A stretch of DNA of 64,000 nucleotides. It comes from Leptasterias polaris. Taxonomy: Eukaryota; Echinodermata; Asteroidea; Forcipulatida; Asteriidae. A program made the translations under genes and the position numbers. Positions 63,932 to 64,000 of the stretch are shown here, piece by piece. The stretch spans positions 248,001 through 312,000 of the forward strand of contig JAZGTN010000192.1 of the NCBI GenBank assembly GCA_037783415.1, given 5' to 3'. A model generated the notes under the pieces. It had not been told where the DNA came from. It did no database searches and saw only the letters and a list, made by a program, of their open reading frames with translations. The stretch's first letter is position 1. Each line of letters starts with the position of its first letter.

Positions 63932-64000
63932 CGGCAGCGAGAGGGCGCTATTCATTCCGTGTACGGTAGTGTTGCAAAACGCTTCTGAAATTGGGTCCAG

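Overview
This is a gene-poor, AT-rich stretch of animal nuclear DNA with spliced genes, GT-AG introns, tRNA-derived SINEs, DNA transposons with terminal inverted repeats, and microsatellites. Nothing bacterial, phage-like or CRISPR-like is present. A fibroblast growth factor gene of the FGF8/17/18 type, low gene density and deuterostome-style SINEs suggest a marine invertebrate, perhaps an echinoderm or hemichordate. The species cannot be fixed from the sequence alone.

Genes. The clearest gene is an FGF8/17/18-like ligand on the + strand in three exons (54745-55198, 59347-59450, 59887-60090). It encodes 253 residues with a signal peptide, a pre-core segment ending in a furin-type RMRR site, and a beta-trefoil core. 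About 2.85 kb upstream and divergently transcribed, 51645-51893 (- strand) looks like the first coding exon (83 residues) of a membrane or mitochondrial protein. Its later exons were not identified; the non-coding DNA at 34-51 kb may be its introns. The 2.85 kb between the two starts is presumably a shared regulatory region.

Repeats. The rest is mostly non-coding DNA studded with mobile elements. Elements A (6684-7389), B (7401-8198 and 32634-34209) and D (17218-18522) have terminal inverted repeats and 3-bp target duplications, which fits PIF/Harbinger-like non-autonomous elements. Element C (25093-25626) is similar but TA-flanked. The second B copy is split by another inverted-repeat element (32964-33725). 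Three tRNA-derived SINE copies lie at 4.6, 4.9 and 28.4 kb. A composite repeat at 19.9-21.8 kb carries CRE-like palindromes and ends in two hairpins. Other items are a perfect 185-bp direct duplication at 29.2/29.7 kb, several perfect hairpins and a 63-bp-arm foldback at 49.9-50.1 kb, a 7-mer pyrimidine satellite at 40.9 kb, a 16-mer minisatellite at 50.9 kb, and many long poly-G/poly-C runs.

I found no clearly new multi-gene system. The items most worth a second look are the pro-protein-like FGF, an 18-bp word shared by a host start codon and element B, the nested transposon, the CRE-bearing composite repeat and the exact duplication.
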